From Candidatus Gastranaerophilales bacterium (GTDB taxonomy: Bacteria; Cyanobacteriota; Vampirovibrionia; Gastranaerophilales; Gastranaerophilaceae): DNA of 64,000 nucleotides. The stretch spans positions 1 to 64,000 of the forward strand of contig CAAHDT010000023.1 in the NCBI GenBank assembly GCA_900770525.1, read 5' to 3'. The notes beneath the pieces were generated by a model. That model ran no database searches and was not told where the DNA came from. It worked only from the letters and a program-made list of their open reading frames with translations. This document shows, piece by piece, positions 10,100 to 19,586 of the stretch. The position numbers were made by a program, and so were the translations under genes. Every line of letters begins with the position of its first letter. The first letter of the stretch is position 1.

Positions 10100-10459
10100 A
10101 TGCAAATTCAATCAATTCAAAACAATAGATACACTCCGAATTTTGGGGTTAAGATGGATACCTCAAATGTTTTAGAAGTTACTAGCCTCAAAATGATTAA
10201 TGGTAACGGTGTCAACGGAATGAAAGATGTTTTTCTAAAATTAAATCCGTCGAAAGAGAACCGTATCGGTTGTCGCGGATATTTTGGTTACGCAAAAGAA
10301 ATCGGACAAAAGATTATGAAAAAATATCCTGAAATAAAAAAGGCAACCGAATCTATTACAGAAATTTACGACAAATACCAAAACAATCCTCAAAAACTAA
10401 AAAGAGAATGCAAAAATATTATAGATAAAATCGGAAATGAAGTTGATATCACGCTTTAA
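10100..10459 (+). CDS. Small protein with N-terminal NFG tag, 119 aa
   Basis: Starts MQIQSIQNNRYTPNFGVKM. The Asn-rich leader followed by PNFG resembles the N-terminal tags of the GH13-type protein at 31093-35292 and the protein at 38371-39636. The rest is a small mixed domain with a helical C-terminal half (IGQKIMKKYPEIKKATESI). There is no Shine-Dalgarno; a weak TAATAT box lies 8 bases before the ATG. No function recognised. It follows the 568-aa gene by 62 bases. Confidence 0.6.
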   Translation: MQIQSIQNNRYTPNFGVKMDTSNVLEVTSLKMINGNGVNGMKDVFLKLNPSKENRIGCRGYFGYAKEIGQKIMKKYPEIKKATESITEIYDKYQNNPQKLKRECKNIIDKIGNEVDITL

Positions 10460-10474
10460 CCTTTTTAAAAAAGA

Positions 10475-10528
10475 AGGTGCACAGTCTTAAAAGCTGATTT
10501 CAATCAGCAATAGTTTTTGCTGCGCACC
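10475..10528. terminator. Hairpin between convergent genes
   Basis: GGTGC (10476-10480) pairs with GCACC (10524-10528), enclosing a smaller stem GCTGATT/AATCAGC. It sits between the convergent tagged gene and the prepilin gene and may end both transcripts. No long T-run. Confidence 0.4.
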
Positions 10529-10535
10529 AACACTA

Positions 10536-11496
10536 CTAAAACTTCAACGGATAATCTTTAGGGATTTTCCATCCATTCATCTGGATTAACGCCGTACAAT
10601 ATGCTCGTTCATTTGTAACATGTTCCTTACAGCCTACTGAATCCTCGTTTAATAACATTTCTCTTTTGCCGTTCCAACCACATTTATATGGTTCAACACC
10701 TTTTTTGTAATGGTATTTATAAGTACTTATTTTATCATTTGGCTTAAAGAAAAATGTAAAAACTTTTGTTCCAACTTGGCTTTGGTCAACTATTACCTTA
10801 TTATTGGTATCTAATGAGGTCTTATAGTCTTTTGCCTCTGGGAAAAAATACCAACTTTGATTGCCTATTATTGCAGCACTTCCATCAGGGAATTTTACGA
10901 GAACTCTACCTACATATAAATTTGGATCAACAGTTGCATCAAGTGCATTTATATACGGTTTAATGTATTTATTAAACCAAGGCACCATTTTAGATTCTTG
11001 TGTTCTATCTTGATTTCCATCTTCATCGACATCATATGTTTCTTTAGGCTGTTCTTCCCAAAACTCTTTAGGACCATTATCTACTTCCGAAAGCATAATA
11101 AGTTGATTCATTGAACTGTAAAACTTGCTTAATCGAGTTTCAACAACTTGCTTTCTGTAGTTGGACATTAGTGTTGGTAGCGTCAATGCCGCAACGACAC
11201 CGATTATACCGAGGGTGATTAATACTTCTGCCAATGTGAAGGCTGCGCGTTTCTGCTTATTTATACGCCCTCGCGCAACATCGTCATCCTGAACTTGTTT
11301 CCACATCTGACCACTGGTATGTTCTTGCAAATGGTCGTTTTGTGTTTCGGATGTCGTAACTACTTGACTGTTATCAAATTCTACTTGACTGTGTTGTGAA
11401 CCGCCAAAAGCCTTGCTATTACTGCCTAGAAGGTTACCCCCCCCCCGAAAACCGCTCTATGACTGGGTTTCCAGAATTTTTAAATTCTCTTTTCAT
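10536..11496 (-). CDS. Prepilin-like protein; frame broken at a G10 tract
   Basis: A type IV pilin-like protein with the N-terminal helix AAFTLAEVLITLGIIGVVAA, cut by prepilin peptidase before the Phe and then held in the inner membrane by that helix. The helix starts about 85 residues from the ATG at 11496, which has a perfect AGGAGG. Translation from that ATG runs into a G10 tract (11437-11446 as C on the plus strand) and then TAA. With 9 or 12 G the frame joins without a stop to the prepilin frame, giving 319 aa (9 G). As sequenced, only an internal start (TTG at 11330) would serve, with no good ribosome binding site. The soluble part ends YCTALIQMNGWKIPKDYPLK, typical of this pilin family. 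Either phase variation, decay or a sequencing error. Confidence 0.8.
11437..11446 (-). repeat. Homopolymer G10 tract in the prepilin leader
   Basis: Ten consecutive C on the plus strand (G on the coding strand), the longest GC homopolymer I noticed in this AT-rich window. It lies 17 codons after a well-placed ATG. Only a length divisible by three restores the frame. Confidence 0.9.
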
Positions 11497-11575
11497 TTTA
11501 TCCTCCTGATTTCCATTTCTACATTTATAATAATAACCTACTTTTCACTTTTGCGCAAGACTACCAACAAACAAA

Positions 11576-11612
11576 CACAAAAAAACACGGAGTCTGAAAA
11601 TCAGGCTCCGCG
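11576..11612 (-). terminator. Terminator after nifJ
   Basis: On the minus strand CGGAGCCTGA pairs with TCAGACTCCG and is followed by seven T, 23 bases beyond the nifJ stop. Confidence 0.8.
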
Positions 11613-11634
11613 TTTTAGATTTATAACAAATCGA

Positions 11635-14600
11635 CTATTTCATCAATTCGCCCACTGCTTTGTAAACATTCATACGTTTTGCAGCATCGCTTTCAGCTTG
11701 AGCATATAGAGCTTCAGCAGCTTCAGGGTTAGTCTTCAACAATGATTTGTAACGACCTTCTGATCTGATGAAGTCTTGGTAGCTTCCCTTAGGTTCTTTA
11801 GCATCCCAAGTGAATGGTTGTTCATTCATTGGGTTGTATCTGTAAAGTGGGAAGTAACCAGCCTCAACTGCACGTTTTTGTTCAGTTTGAGTCTTACTCA
11901 TATCGATACCGTGTGCGATACATGGAGCATATGCGAATATGATTGATGGTCCTTTGTAAGCTTCAGCTTCTTGGAATGCTTTAAGAGTTTGAGCTCTATC
12001 TGCACCCAACGCTACTGATGCTACGTAAACGTAACCATAAGACATGCTCATCAAGCCCATGTTCTTTTTGTAAGTTCTCTTACCACCTGTAGCAAACTTC
12101 GCAACAGCACCTGTAGGTGTTGATTTAGAAGCTTGACCACCTGTGTTAGAGTAAACTTCTGTATCAAGAACAAGAATGTTAACATCTTTGTCTTGAGCAA
12201 GAACGTGGTCAATACCGCCGTAACCGATATCGTTTGCCCAACCGTCACCACCGATAATCCATACAGATTTATCTGTGAAGTAGTCTTGAAGTTCTCTTAC
12301 TTTTGCTAAGTTTTCACAATCTACATCAGCGTATTTTGCAAGAACTTCTTTTACTTTATTTTGAGCTGCAATACCTTCTTCGTTCTTAGAATCTTCGAAG
12401 TGAGCCAAAGCACCTTCTAAAGCTTCTTTCAAATCAGCAGGAGCTTTTTCTGATGCAATAACTTTTTCAGCATAAGTCTTCAATGTATCTCTGTTTTGAT
12501 CTACAGCAAGACGCATACCGAAACCAAACTCTGCGTTGTCTTCAAACAATGAGTTAGCCCAAGCCGGACCTCTACCTTCCTTAGTTTTTGTGTAAGGGAT
12601 AGTAGGGAATGTACCTGAGTAGATTGAAGAACAACCTGTTGCGTTTGCAACGATTACGTTTTCACCGAATAATTGTGAAACAAGTTTAACGTAAGGAGTT
12701 TCACCACAACCTGCACAAGCTCCAGAGAACTCAAACAATGGTTTTCTAAGCATTGCACCCTTCATAGTCTTAGTTGTGTTTTTACCCATTACGTTATCTG
12801 GTAATGCATCGAAGAAGTCTTCGTTAACCATTTCACAAGCTTCTTCTTCTTTTTCAATTGTTGACCAAGTAAGAGCTTGTTTTTCAGGGTTCTTGTTAGC
12901 AGGACATTGATCCAAGCAAACACCACAACCTGTACAATCCTTGCAGTATACTTGAACTTTGAATTTTTCACCGTGATCATTTGGTTTTGCATCAACAGTG
13001 TTGAATGATGCTGGAGCATCTTTCAAGTTTTCTTGTTCAACTAACTTAGTTCTGATTGCAGCATGCGGACATGCAGAAGCACAAATACCACATTGAATAC
13101 AATTTTCAGAATTCCAATGAGGTACACGCGGTGCAATTGCACGTTTTTCCAAACAAGAAGTACCTGTAGGAATGTGACCGTCAAATGACATTGCTGAAAC
13201 AGGGATATCATCACCCTTTTGTCTCATTGAAGGTTCAATGATTTTCTTAGCAAATTCACTTGCGTTGTCAGATATGAATTTAACTGGTTCAGCAGCACAA
13301 ACACCATCTAATGAAGCCGGGATAACAACTTCTTCACAAGCATCAACTGCTGCATCAATCAATGCTAAGTTCATGTTAACAACATCGTCACCTTTCTTCT
13401 TGAAGGTTTTCTTAGTCATTTCTCTCATGCCTTCATAAGCTTGTTCAAACGGAATAATGCCGGAAACTTTGAAGTAAGCAACCATCATTACAGTGTTTGC
13501 ACCTTTACCACGAAGACCAGGTTGTTTTTTAATAAGAGATTCAGCATCAATATTATAGAATTTGATTTTCTTATTAATGATTGTTTCTTGCATATCTCTT
13601 GTTAAATGAGAGAATGCTTCTTCCTTAGTCCAAGGGCTGTTTAGAAGGAATACACCATTTTCTTTAATACCTTTCAACAAGTCATATCTTCCGATATAAG
13701 AGTGAGTTGAACAAGATACAAAGTCTGGTGCTGTAATTAAGTAAGTAGATTTGATTGGTTTGTCACCAAATCTCAAGTGAGATACTGTAACACCAAATGA
13801 CTTCTTAGAGTCATAAGCGAAGTATGCTTGAGCATCTTTATTAGTGTATTGACCAATAATCTTAATTGAGTTTTTGTTAGCACCAACAGTACCGTCAGAG
13901 CCCAAGCCCCAGAACATACAGTTTGTAGTTCCAGCAGGTTCTGTTACGATATGTTCGTCAACTTTCAATGACAACTTAGTAACGTCATCATCAATACCTA
14001 CTGTGAATCCGTGGAATCCGTTATTTTCAGCATGTTTGTAAACAGCAAGAACCATTGATGGAGTGAATTCTTTTGAAGACAATCCATAACGTCCGCCAAT
14101 TACTCTAACGTCTTTATTTTCTAATGCTGCAACAACATCCAAGTATAATGGTTCACCGATTGAACCAGGTTCCTTAGTTCTGTCAAGAACTGTGATACGT
14201 TTAACAGATTCAGGAAGAGCTTCGTTAAATCTCTTAACGTCAAACGGTCTGTACAATCTAACTTTAACCAAACCGTATTTAGTACCACGAGTAGAGTTCA
14301 AGTATTCGATTGTTTCTTCAATAGTTTCACAACCAGAACCCATTGCAACGATAACATCAGTAGCATCAGGAGCACCAACATAATCGAACGGATGATATTG
14401 TCTGCCTGTTACAGCAGCAACTTTATCCATATATTCTTGAACGATATCAGGAACTGCATTATAGTATTTGTTAACTGTTTCACGTCCTTGGAAGTAAACA
14501 TCAGAGTTTTGAGCACCAACTTTACAAATAGGAGCTTCAGGTTTCAACGCTCTGTTTCTGAATTCTTCAATATATTTAGGTTCAACTAATTTTTTAATAT

Positions 14601-15168
14601 CTTCGTAAGAAATTTCTTCAATTTTGTGAATTTCGTGAGAAGTTCTAAACCCATCAAAGAATTGCATAAATGGAACTTTTGACTTGTAAGTAGCTAAGTG
14701 AGCAACCAAAGCCAAATCCATTTCTTCTTGAACAGAGTTAGCAGCTAACATTGCGTAACCTGTGTTACGGCAACCCATAACGTCTGTGTGGTCGCCAAAA
14801 ATTGCCAATGATTGTGCTGCAATCGCACGAGCAGCAACGTGAATTACTGACGGCAACATTTCACCTGCAATTTTGTGCATAACAGGAATCATCAACAACA
14901 AACCTTGAGAAGCAGTGTAAGTTGAAGTCAAAGCACCTGCTGCAAGAGAACCATGAACAGCACCTGCTGCACCGGCTTCAGATTGCATTTCGGCAACTCT
15001 AACAGTTTTGCCCCAAATGTTTTCTTTGTGTTGTGACGCCCATTCATCAACCCATTCACCCATTGTAGATGAAGGTGTGATAGGATAAATTGCTGATACT
15101 TCACTGAGTGCATATGCGATATGCGCTGCAGCGTAGTTACCATCAACTGTTATTGTTTTTCCAGCCAT
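11635..15168 (-). CDS. nifJ: Pyruvate:ferredoxin/flavodoxin oxidoreductase
   Basis: A 1177-aa single-chain enzyme that turns pyruvate and CoA into acetyl-CoA and CO2 and reduces ferredoxin or flavodoxin; central to anaerobic energy metabolism. Seen in order: the pyrimidine-binding domain at the N-terminus (YPITPSSTMGEWVDEWA), the gamma and CoA-binding regions, two [4Fe-4S] motifs CIQCGICASACP (about 691) and CKDCTGCGVCLDQCP (about 742), the third cluster's CAGCGE (about 815), and the thiamine diphosphate motif GGDGWANDIGYGG (about 968) with the NTGGQASKSTPTGA stretch after it. Length is that of a complete enzyme. TAAGGAGG precedes the ATG. Stands alone with its own terminator. Together with hydE it suggests ferredoxin-linked hydrogen production. 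Confidence 0.97.
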   Translation of the reverse strand: MAGKTITVDGNYAAAHIAYALSEVSAIYPITPSSTMGEWVDEWASQHKENIWGKTVRVAEMQSEAGAAGAVHGSLAAGALTSTYTASQGLLLMIPVMHKIAGEMLPSVIHVAARAIAAQSLAIFGDHTDVMGCRNTGYAMLAANSVQEEMDLALVAHLATYKSKVPFMQFFDGFRTSHEIHKIEEISYEDIKKLVEPKYIEEFRNRALKPEAPICKVGAQNSDVYFQGRETVNKYYNAVPDIVQEYMDKVAAVTGRQYHPFDYVGAPDATDVIVAMGSGCETIEETIEYLNSTRGTKYGLVKVRLYRPFDVKRFNEALPESVKRITVLDRTKEPGSIGEPLYLDVVAALENKDVRVIGGRYGLSSKEFTPSMVLAVYKHAENNGFHGFTVGIDDDVTKLSLKVDEHIVTEPAGTTNCMFWGLGSDGTVGANKNSIKIIGQYTNKDAQAYFAYDSKKSFGVTVSHLRFGDKPIKSTYLITAPDFVSCSTHSYIGRYDLLKGIKENGVFLLNSPWTKEEAFSHLTRDMQETIINKKIKFYNIDAESLIKKQPGLRGKGANTVMMVAYFKVSGIIPFEQAYEGMREMTKKTFKKKGDDVVNMNLALIDAAVDACEEVVIPASLDGVCAAEPVKFISDNASEFAKKIIEPSMRQKGDDIPVSAMSFDGHIPTGTSCLEKRAIAPRVPHWNSENCIQCGICASACPHAAIRTKLVEQENLKDAPASFNTVDAKPNDHGEKFKVQVYCKDCTGCGVCLDQCPANKNPEKQALTWSTIEKEEEACEMVNEDFFDALPDNVMGKNTTKTMKGAMLRKPLFEFSGACAGCGETPYVKLVSQLFGENVIVANATGCSSIYSGTFPTIPYTKTKEGRGPAWANSLFEDNAEFGFGMRLAVDQNRDTLKTYAEKVIASEKAPADLKEALEGALAHFEDSKNEEGIAAQNKVKEVLAKYADVDCENLAKVRELQDYFTDKSVWIIGGDGWANDIGYGGIDHVLAQDKDVNILVLDTEVYSNTGGQASKSTPTGAVAKFATGGKRTYKKNMGLMSMSYGYVYVASVALGADRAQTLKAFQEAEAYKGPSIIFAYAPCIAHGIDMSKTQTEQKRAVEAGYFPLYRYNPMNEQPFTWDAKEPKGSYQDFIRSEGRYKSLLKTNPEAAEALYAQAESDAAKRMNVYKAVGELMK

Positions 15169-15295
15169 AATTTGATAACCTCCTTATTTAATACGCTGTA
15201 TCATTATGGTAAACATCATACTAGCTACATGATAATACAAACATATTTTTTTGACAAAGAATTATAAAAGAATGTTAAACTTGAATTATAAAAAA

Positions 15296-15330
15296 GTAGC
15301 AGTGAAAATATTCACACTGCCACTTTCTCT
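15296..15330 (-). terminator. Terminator after the AsmA-like gene
   Basis: On the minus strand GTGGCAGTG pairs with CACTGCTAC across a short loop, followed by six T. Confidence 0.75.
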
Positions 15331-15344
15331 ATTTTTGCTTCAAC

Positions 15345-18300
15345 TTATTCTGCGGTTGTAGCTTCGGTTGTCGAAGAACCACTTGGACCAGCTTCCGCGC
15401 CGGTTGTTGTTGACGGTTTTTTAAACATATTTTTCAAATTTTTCAAATCTTGAATACTGTCCTTAGTCCTTTGAACCTGTTGTTTTACATCTGCAGCAGT
15501 ATTTTTAGCCGCATCCTTAACCTCATTAACTGTATTTTTCACATCTTGAACATTATTTTTTCCGGTTTGTTTTATCGTTTGAACTCCGGTTTTAAGTTGC
15601 TCCTTCATTGTACCGCCGGTAATTTCTGATGTATCACATGTTGAAAGCCATTTGAAACTTCTTATTGATGAAGGACTTGTAACAGCACCAACAAAAATAA
15701 CTTTAAAATCTTTAGCGTTTGAATTTGTTCCGGTTAATGCCGGAATTTGTTCCGTTTTTTCGCCGTTCGGATTTGTCGTAAGAGCATTTAGGATATTAGC
15801 AGTTTGAGTTCCGAACTTAGGAATATAAGATGTCAATTTATTCGCTGATAATTGCCCTAAAGGACCTAGAGCAACTACAACATCAGCCCCCAAGCGCCCC
15901 AAAACAACAACATTTGTATAACCACTTATTAAATTGTAATTACCTGTTACATAATATGCCATGGAAGGTCCCGCAGACTTAACCGAAGTTAATTTTGCAT
16001 TTCCGTTTTTGATAATCAAATTTCCTGTAATTGTTTTAAAATTAGAAGCATTTTGAACTACAGGCATATTCCTAATTGGTGCCAATGCGGCTTTTAATAT
16101 TATGTTTTTAGCTAAGTTTTGCGCTAATAACAACTGATCTAAAGTACCGATATTTGCGTAATGACCATCTTTAATATTAAAACTTACATCACCTGCAACA
16201 GATTTTAGCATTGCATTATAATTTGGAGCAAAAGCATTAAGCTTTAATTTTGCTCCAAAATTTAAAACCCCTGACAAAGCATTTGGAATACCTGCAGTTG
16301 CCTCAATTGCAGATACTGCATTCATATTATCACCTTTTATGTCTACAGAAGTTGCACCACTTACTATATTACAGTTAATATCGCCAATAACCTTGCCGGA
16401 AAAAGCGTTTGCCTTCATATCTTTCAAATAGAAAACATTATTTTTTAATCCAAAGTCAGAAGTTATATCAGTTGCGACAATTTTTCCTGTCTTGAATTTT
16501 GTCACAGCCCCTTTCCCTTTTTGAATAACAATACCCATATTGGAATTAGCACTTCCGCTTGATGAAGCAGTTCCAGAGCTTCCACTTCCACCACCGGTTA
16601 CAAACGCAGCAGTTAAAGTATCCACATCAATTAAATTAGCGTTAAAATCAACATTTTTAACAACTAAACCGTTTGCAAAATTATTACTTAAAACAGCCTT
16701 AGCGTTCATTGTAGAATCAGCAACAGTAATTAACGGAAGGTTAATATCAGTGGTTTTCCCGTTCAAATCTACCGTCACATTTTTCAAAGCAGTTTTCATT
16801 GTAGGGATTGATATTTCCGGCAAAACCGCACTTCCCTTTATTGTTGGATTTAGGAGATTTCCGTTTAAGGTAACCGAAGCTTTAACACTTGCCTTTGAAT
16901 TTTTATACCCAGGAATTGATATCGTCTGAATATTCGGAGTCGACACCTTCAAGCCCTTTAGTTGCGGATTTGCAAGATTATTAACTCCGCCTTCAACTTC
17001 AACAATAGGCGTTAAGCCGCTAACACCAACATTTTCACTCAAACTGTTTCTACCCGTTAAATACATGCCCGTATTAGAAAGTTTTAAATTATTATTATCA
17101 ATTACAATATTTGACCTTAAAATTGAATTACGTCCAGAAATAGAATTTACATTTAATACGTGTAAATAATCGCTAGGAGTTGCCAAAACTTGCGCATCAA
17201 CAATTTGTTTCTTATCATTTCCGGTAATAGTAACAAGTAACGGCAAACTCCCCTTTGCACTTAACATTGAACGCATTTCAGCAGGAACCATATTTCTCAA
17301 ATCATTTGCCACTAAAGCGCCTTTTGCCTTAATATTCATTGCAATTTTTTTAGTTGTGTAATCAGAAATTTTCCCGCTTATATTAATCTTGGAATTATCA
17401 AGCAACAAATATGTATCATCAATATCCACATCTTTCTGATTTAACGTGATATTTGCCTTAGGCAAAACAACAGTTGCCGCAGGATTTATGATTTTAATAT
17501 TCTGAGAAGCGACCTTTCCTTTATAATCCTTTCCATCAGAAGTAAGATTTACATTAGCCACACCAAGCTTCAAAGATGTTGATGATGACTTGTTTAAAAT
17601 ATTCAAATTATTAATATTCAAGTTTACGACAGGTTTTATATCAGATAGTTTACCTTTTATAGAAGTATCCATCGACAATGTACCTGATTTAAAATCATTT
17701 TCCTTTAACAATCCGACTTGTCCGGCAGCAGCAACAAGCCCTTTTATCAATAGTTTATCAGCCGTTAAATGCATATCTGTTTCAGCATCTGCCTTTATAG
17801 TTCCATAAACCTTCAGGGGTTGAGAAAATATTGTAAAGCCTAGGTTTTTAAGATTTACCGTATCATTAGAAAAATCTGCATCAGCATTAATATTATTAAT
17901 TGCAACTTTATACAACGGATAATTTATAGTTGCAGACGGAATTTTAAAATAGCCATTCGAAGTAAGACTCTTCATATTAGATTTAATGTGAAAATCCGCA
18001 TCAATTGCTCCGGTAGCAGTCAAACTATCTAGGTCGTTATAATTAAATGATGATGCAACACTCTTAATTATATTAAAAATATTATTAATTTGCGCATTTG
18101 ATTTAAATGCAATATTAATTTTTTTAGACCGACCTCCTTTATATTCGCTAACAAGCGTAGTTTTCTCATCATCTGCCGTATATAAAGCAACATCCATCAA
18201 CGCTTTTTTGCCATGAAAACTTGTTTTCACATACCCTTCTGGTAGCATTTTCCCATTCACTGCTAATGTAAGATTTTCTACATCTACATCCCCGTTTAAA

Positions 18301-19157
18301 TTTATATCATCCAATGAACCAAAAGTTTTAACATCTGCCTTAAGGCTTGCACTCAATTGATTTTTCTTTACGCCGTCTAAGATGTCCATAATATTAAAAG
18401 CTATCGGCAATTGGGAACTATTTACACTCTCTTGAGATCCATCATCCCCCTTATTCTGCGCAAAAACAATATCGTTCAAATCGATATTCGGCATGATTTT
18501 GTTCAAAATTCGAACATCATATGTAAATGGAACGTCGCCATCAAGTTTAACAGAACCGTTCGTAGATACTTTTACTTTTTTATTCAAAATAAAATCTGTC
18601 ACTTTTAAATCATTGCCATCAACAGAATAAACTTTATTATTACGCATATCAATCAAAGCGACATCGTACTGTTTAACTTTAACATTTGGCAAATGATTTG
18701 AAAGTTTTAACCCAAGCGGCAATCCGGTAAGCGGAGTCGAAACTTCATCATCTTTTTGTTCAGGAATATAATCTTCAATCAAAAAATGTCCATCTTTTTG
18801 TACTTTTAAATTAACACTTACTTTATCAACTTTTACAACATCCGCCTCAACTCTCCCAATTAATACAGGTAACAGCGAAACAGTAGCACCTGCATTTTCA
18901 GCCGAAACAACTTCATCTCCAGTCGGAAGAGAAACATTTATTTTACCCGCTTTCACTCCAACCGTAAGCTTTGGAGTTGTGACAACTTTTAAATTTTCTA
19001 ACTTTAATTTTAATCCGCAAGACTCTTCAACAAGAGAAGAAATCTTGTCGCTATATGAATTAACGATACCATTTATACAAAACGGCACAGTCAAGAAAGC
19101 GCCGTAAACAACTGCAACACAAGCACCTATTATTATTCCTGTTTTTTTTATTGACAT
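15345..19157 (-). CDS. AsmA/TamB-like envelope protein, 1270 aa
   Basis: A large envelope protein with one N-terminal membrane helix (TGIIIGACVAVVYGAFLTVP, residues about 6-25) and a periplasmic body of repeated beta-strands. The first 130 residues fit the AsmA N-terminal domain (LKLKLENLKVVTTPKLTVGV). The long middle repeats short strand patterns such as NINNLNILNKSS and GKISDYTTKKIAMNIKAKG. Near residue 1000 GDVSFNIKDGHYANIGTLDQ matches the AsmA C-terminal region. The last 100 residues are a Lys/Gln/Asp helix then a Ser/Thr-rich tail. Members of this superfamily (AsmA, TamB, YhdP) form hydrophobic grooves that move lipids between inner and outer membranes. GGGGTG precedes the ATG. Exact substrate unknown. 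Confidence 0.8.
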   Translation of the reverse strand: MSIKKTGIIIGACVAVVYGAFLTVPFCINGIVNSYSDKISSLVEESCGLKLKLENLKVVTTPKLTVGVKAGKINVSLPTGDEVVSAENAGATVSLLPVLIGRVEADVVKVDKVSVNLKVQKDGHFLIEDYIPEQKDDEVSTPLTGLPLGLKLSNHLPNVKVKQYDVALIDMRNNKVYSVDGNDLKVTDFILNKKVKVSTNGSVKLDGDVPFTYDVRILNKIMPNIDLNDIVFAQNKGDDGSQESVNSSQLPIAFNIMDILDGVKKNQLSASLKADVKTFGSLDDINLNGDVDVENLTLAVNGKMLPEGYVKTSFHGKKALMDVALYTADDEKTTLVSEYKGGRSKKINIAFKSNAQINNIFNIIKSVASSFNYNDLDSLTATGAIDADFHIKSNMKSLTSNGYFKIPSATINYPLYKVAINNINADADFSNDTVNLKNLGFTIFSQPLKVYGTIKADAETDMHLTADKLLIKGLVAAAGQVGLLKENDFKSGTLSMDTSIKGKLSDIKPVVNLNINNLNILNKSSSTSLKLGVANVNLTSDGKDYKGKVASQNIKIINPAATVVLPKANITLNQKDVDIDDTYLLLDNSKINISGKISDYTTKKIAMNIKAKGALVANDLRNMVPAEMRSMLSAKGSLPLLVTITGNDKKQIVDAQVLATPSDYLHVLNVNSISGRNSILRSNIVIDNNNLKLSNTGMYLTGRNSLSENVGVSGLTPIVEVEGGVNNLANPQLKGLKVSTPNIQTISIPGYKNSKASVKASVTLNGNLLNPTIKGSAVLPEISIPTMKTALKNVTVDLNGKTTDINLPLITVADSTMNAKAVLSNNFANGLVVKNVDFNANLIDVDTLTAAFVTGGGSGSSGTASSSGSANSNMGIVIQKGKGAVTKFKTGKIVATDITSDFGLKNNVFYLKDMKANAFSGKVIGDINCNIVSGATSVDIKGDNMNAVSAIEATAGIPNALSGVLNFGAKLKLNAFAPNYNAMLKSVAGDVSFNIKDGHYANIGTLDQLLLAQNLAKNIILKAALAPIRNMPVVQNASNFKTITGNLIIKNGNAKLTSVKSAGPSMAYYVTGNYNLISGYTNVVVLGRLGADVVVALGPLGQLSANKLTSYIPKFGTQTANILNALTTNPNGEKTEQIPALTGTNSNAKDFKVIFVGAVTSPSSIRSFKWLSTCDTSEITGGTMKEQLKTGVQTIKQTGKNNVQDVKNTVNEVKDAAKNTAADVKQQVQRTKDSIQDLKNLKNMFKKPSTTTGAEAGPSGSSTTEATTAE

Positions 19158-19301
19158 ACAATCACCCCTTATCTATGACCAAATTTTAGCATAAATATAA
19201 TTTTTTTATTAAGATTGCAAAATGGGTATTGAAATATAAATCCGTTTGTACAAAAATCTTGGCGGAAGTAAAAAATAGTAAAACCCTAAAGGAGATAAAT
19301 T

Positions 19302-19586
19302 ATGAGTATATTTGAAGCCGGAATGATGATATGTTTTGGAATAAGCTGGCCAATTGCGGCATTTAAAACATATAAATGCAAATGCGTACACGGGAAAAGC
19401 ATTTACTTTTCATTGTTAATTTTACTAGGTTACATTTGCGGCTTAATACACAAGATATTATACAGCAGAGATGTCGTAATAATTCTGTATTTACTTAACA
19501 CCGCATTTTTACTTGCCGATATGTACCTCTGGTACCGTTACAGAAACAACCCGGCTCCAGTAACAGTTCCTGTTGAAAATGACTAA
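19302..19586 (+). CDS. Small membrane protein, PQ-loop-like, 94 aa
   Basis: Three predicted membrane helices: MMICFGISWPIAAFKTYK, SIYFSLLILLGYICGLIHKI and IILYLLNTAFLLADMYLWY. The first carries a Trp-Pro bend and a following Lys-rich loop (KGKS-like VHGKSIYFS), which resembles half-size SemiSWEET/PQ-loop proteins. AAAGGAG lies 7 bases before the ATG. Its stop codon overlaps the stop codon of hydE on the other strand by 3 bases. Transport function is possible but unproven. Confidence 0.65.
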   Translation: MSIFEAGMMICFGISWPIAAFKTYKCKCVHGKSIYFSLLILLGYICGLIHKILYSRDVVIILYLLNTAFLLADMYLWYRYRNNPAPVTVPVEND

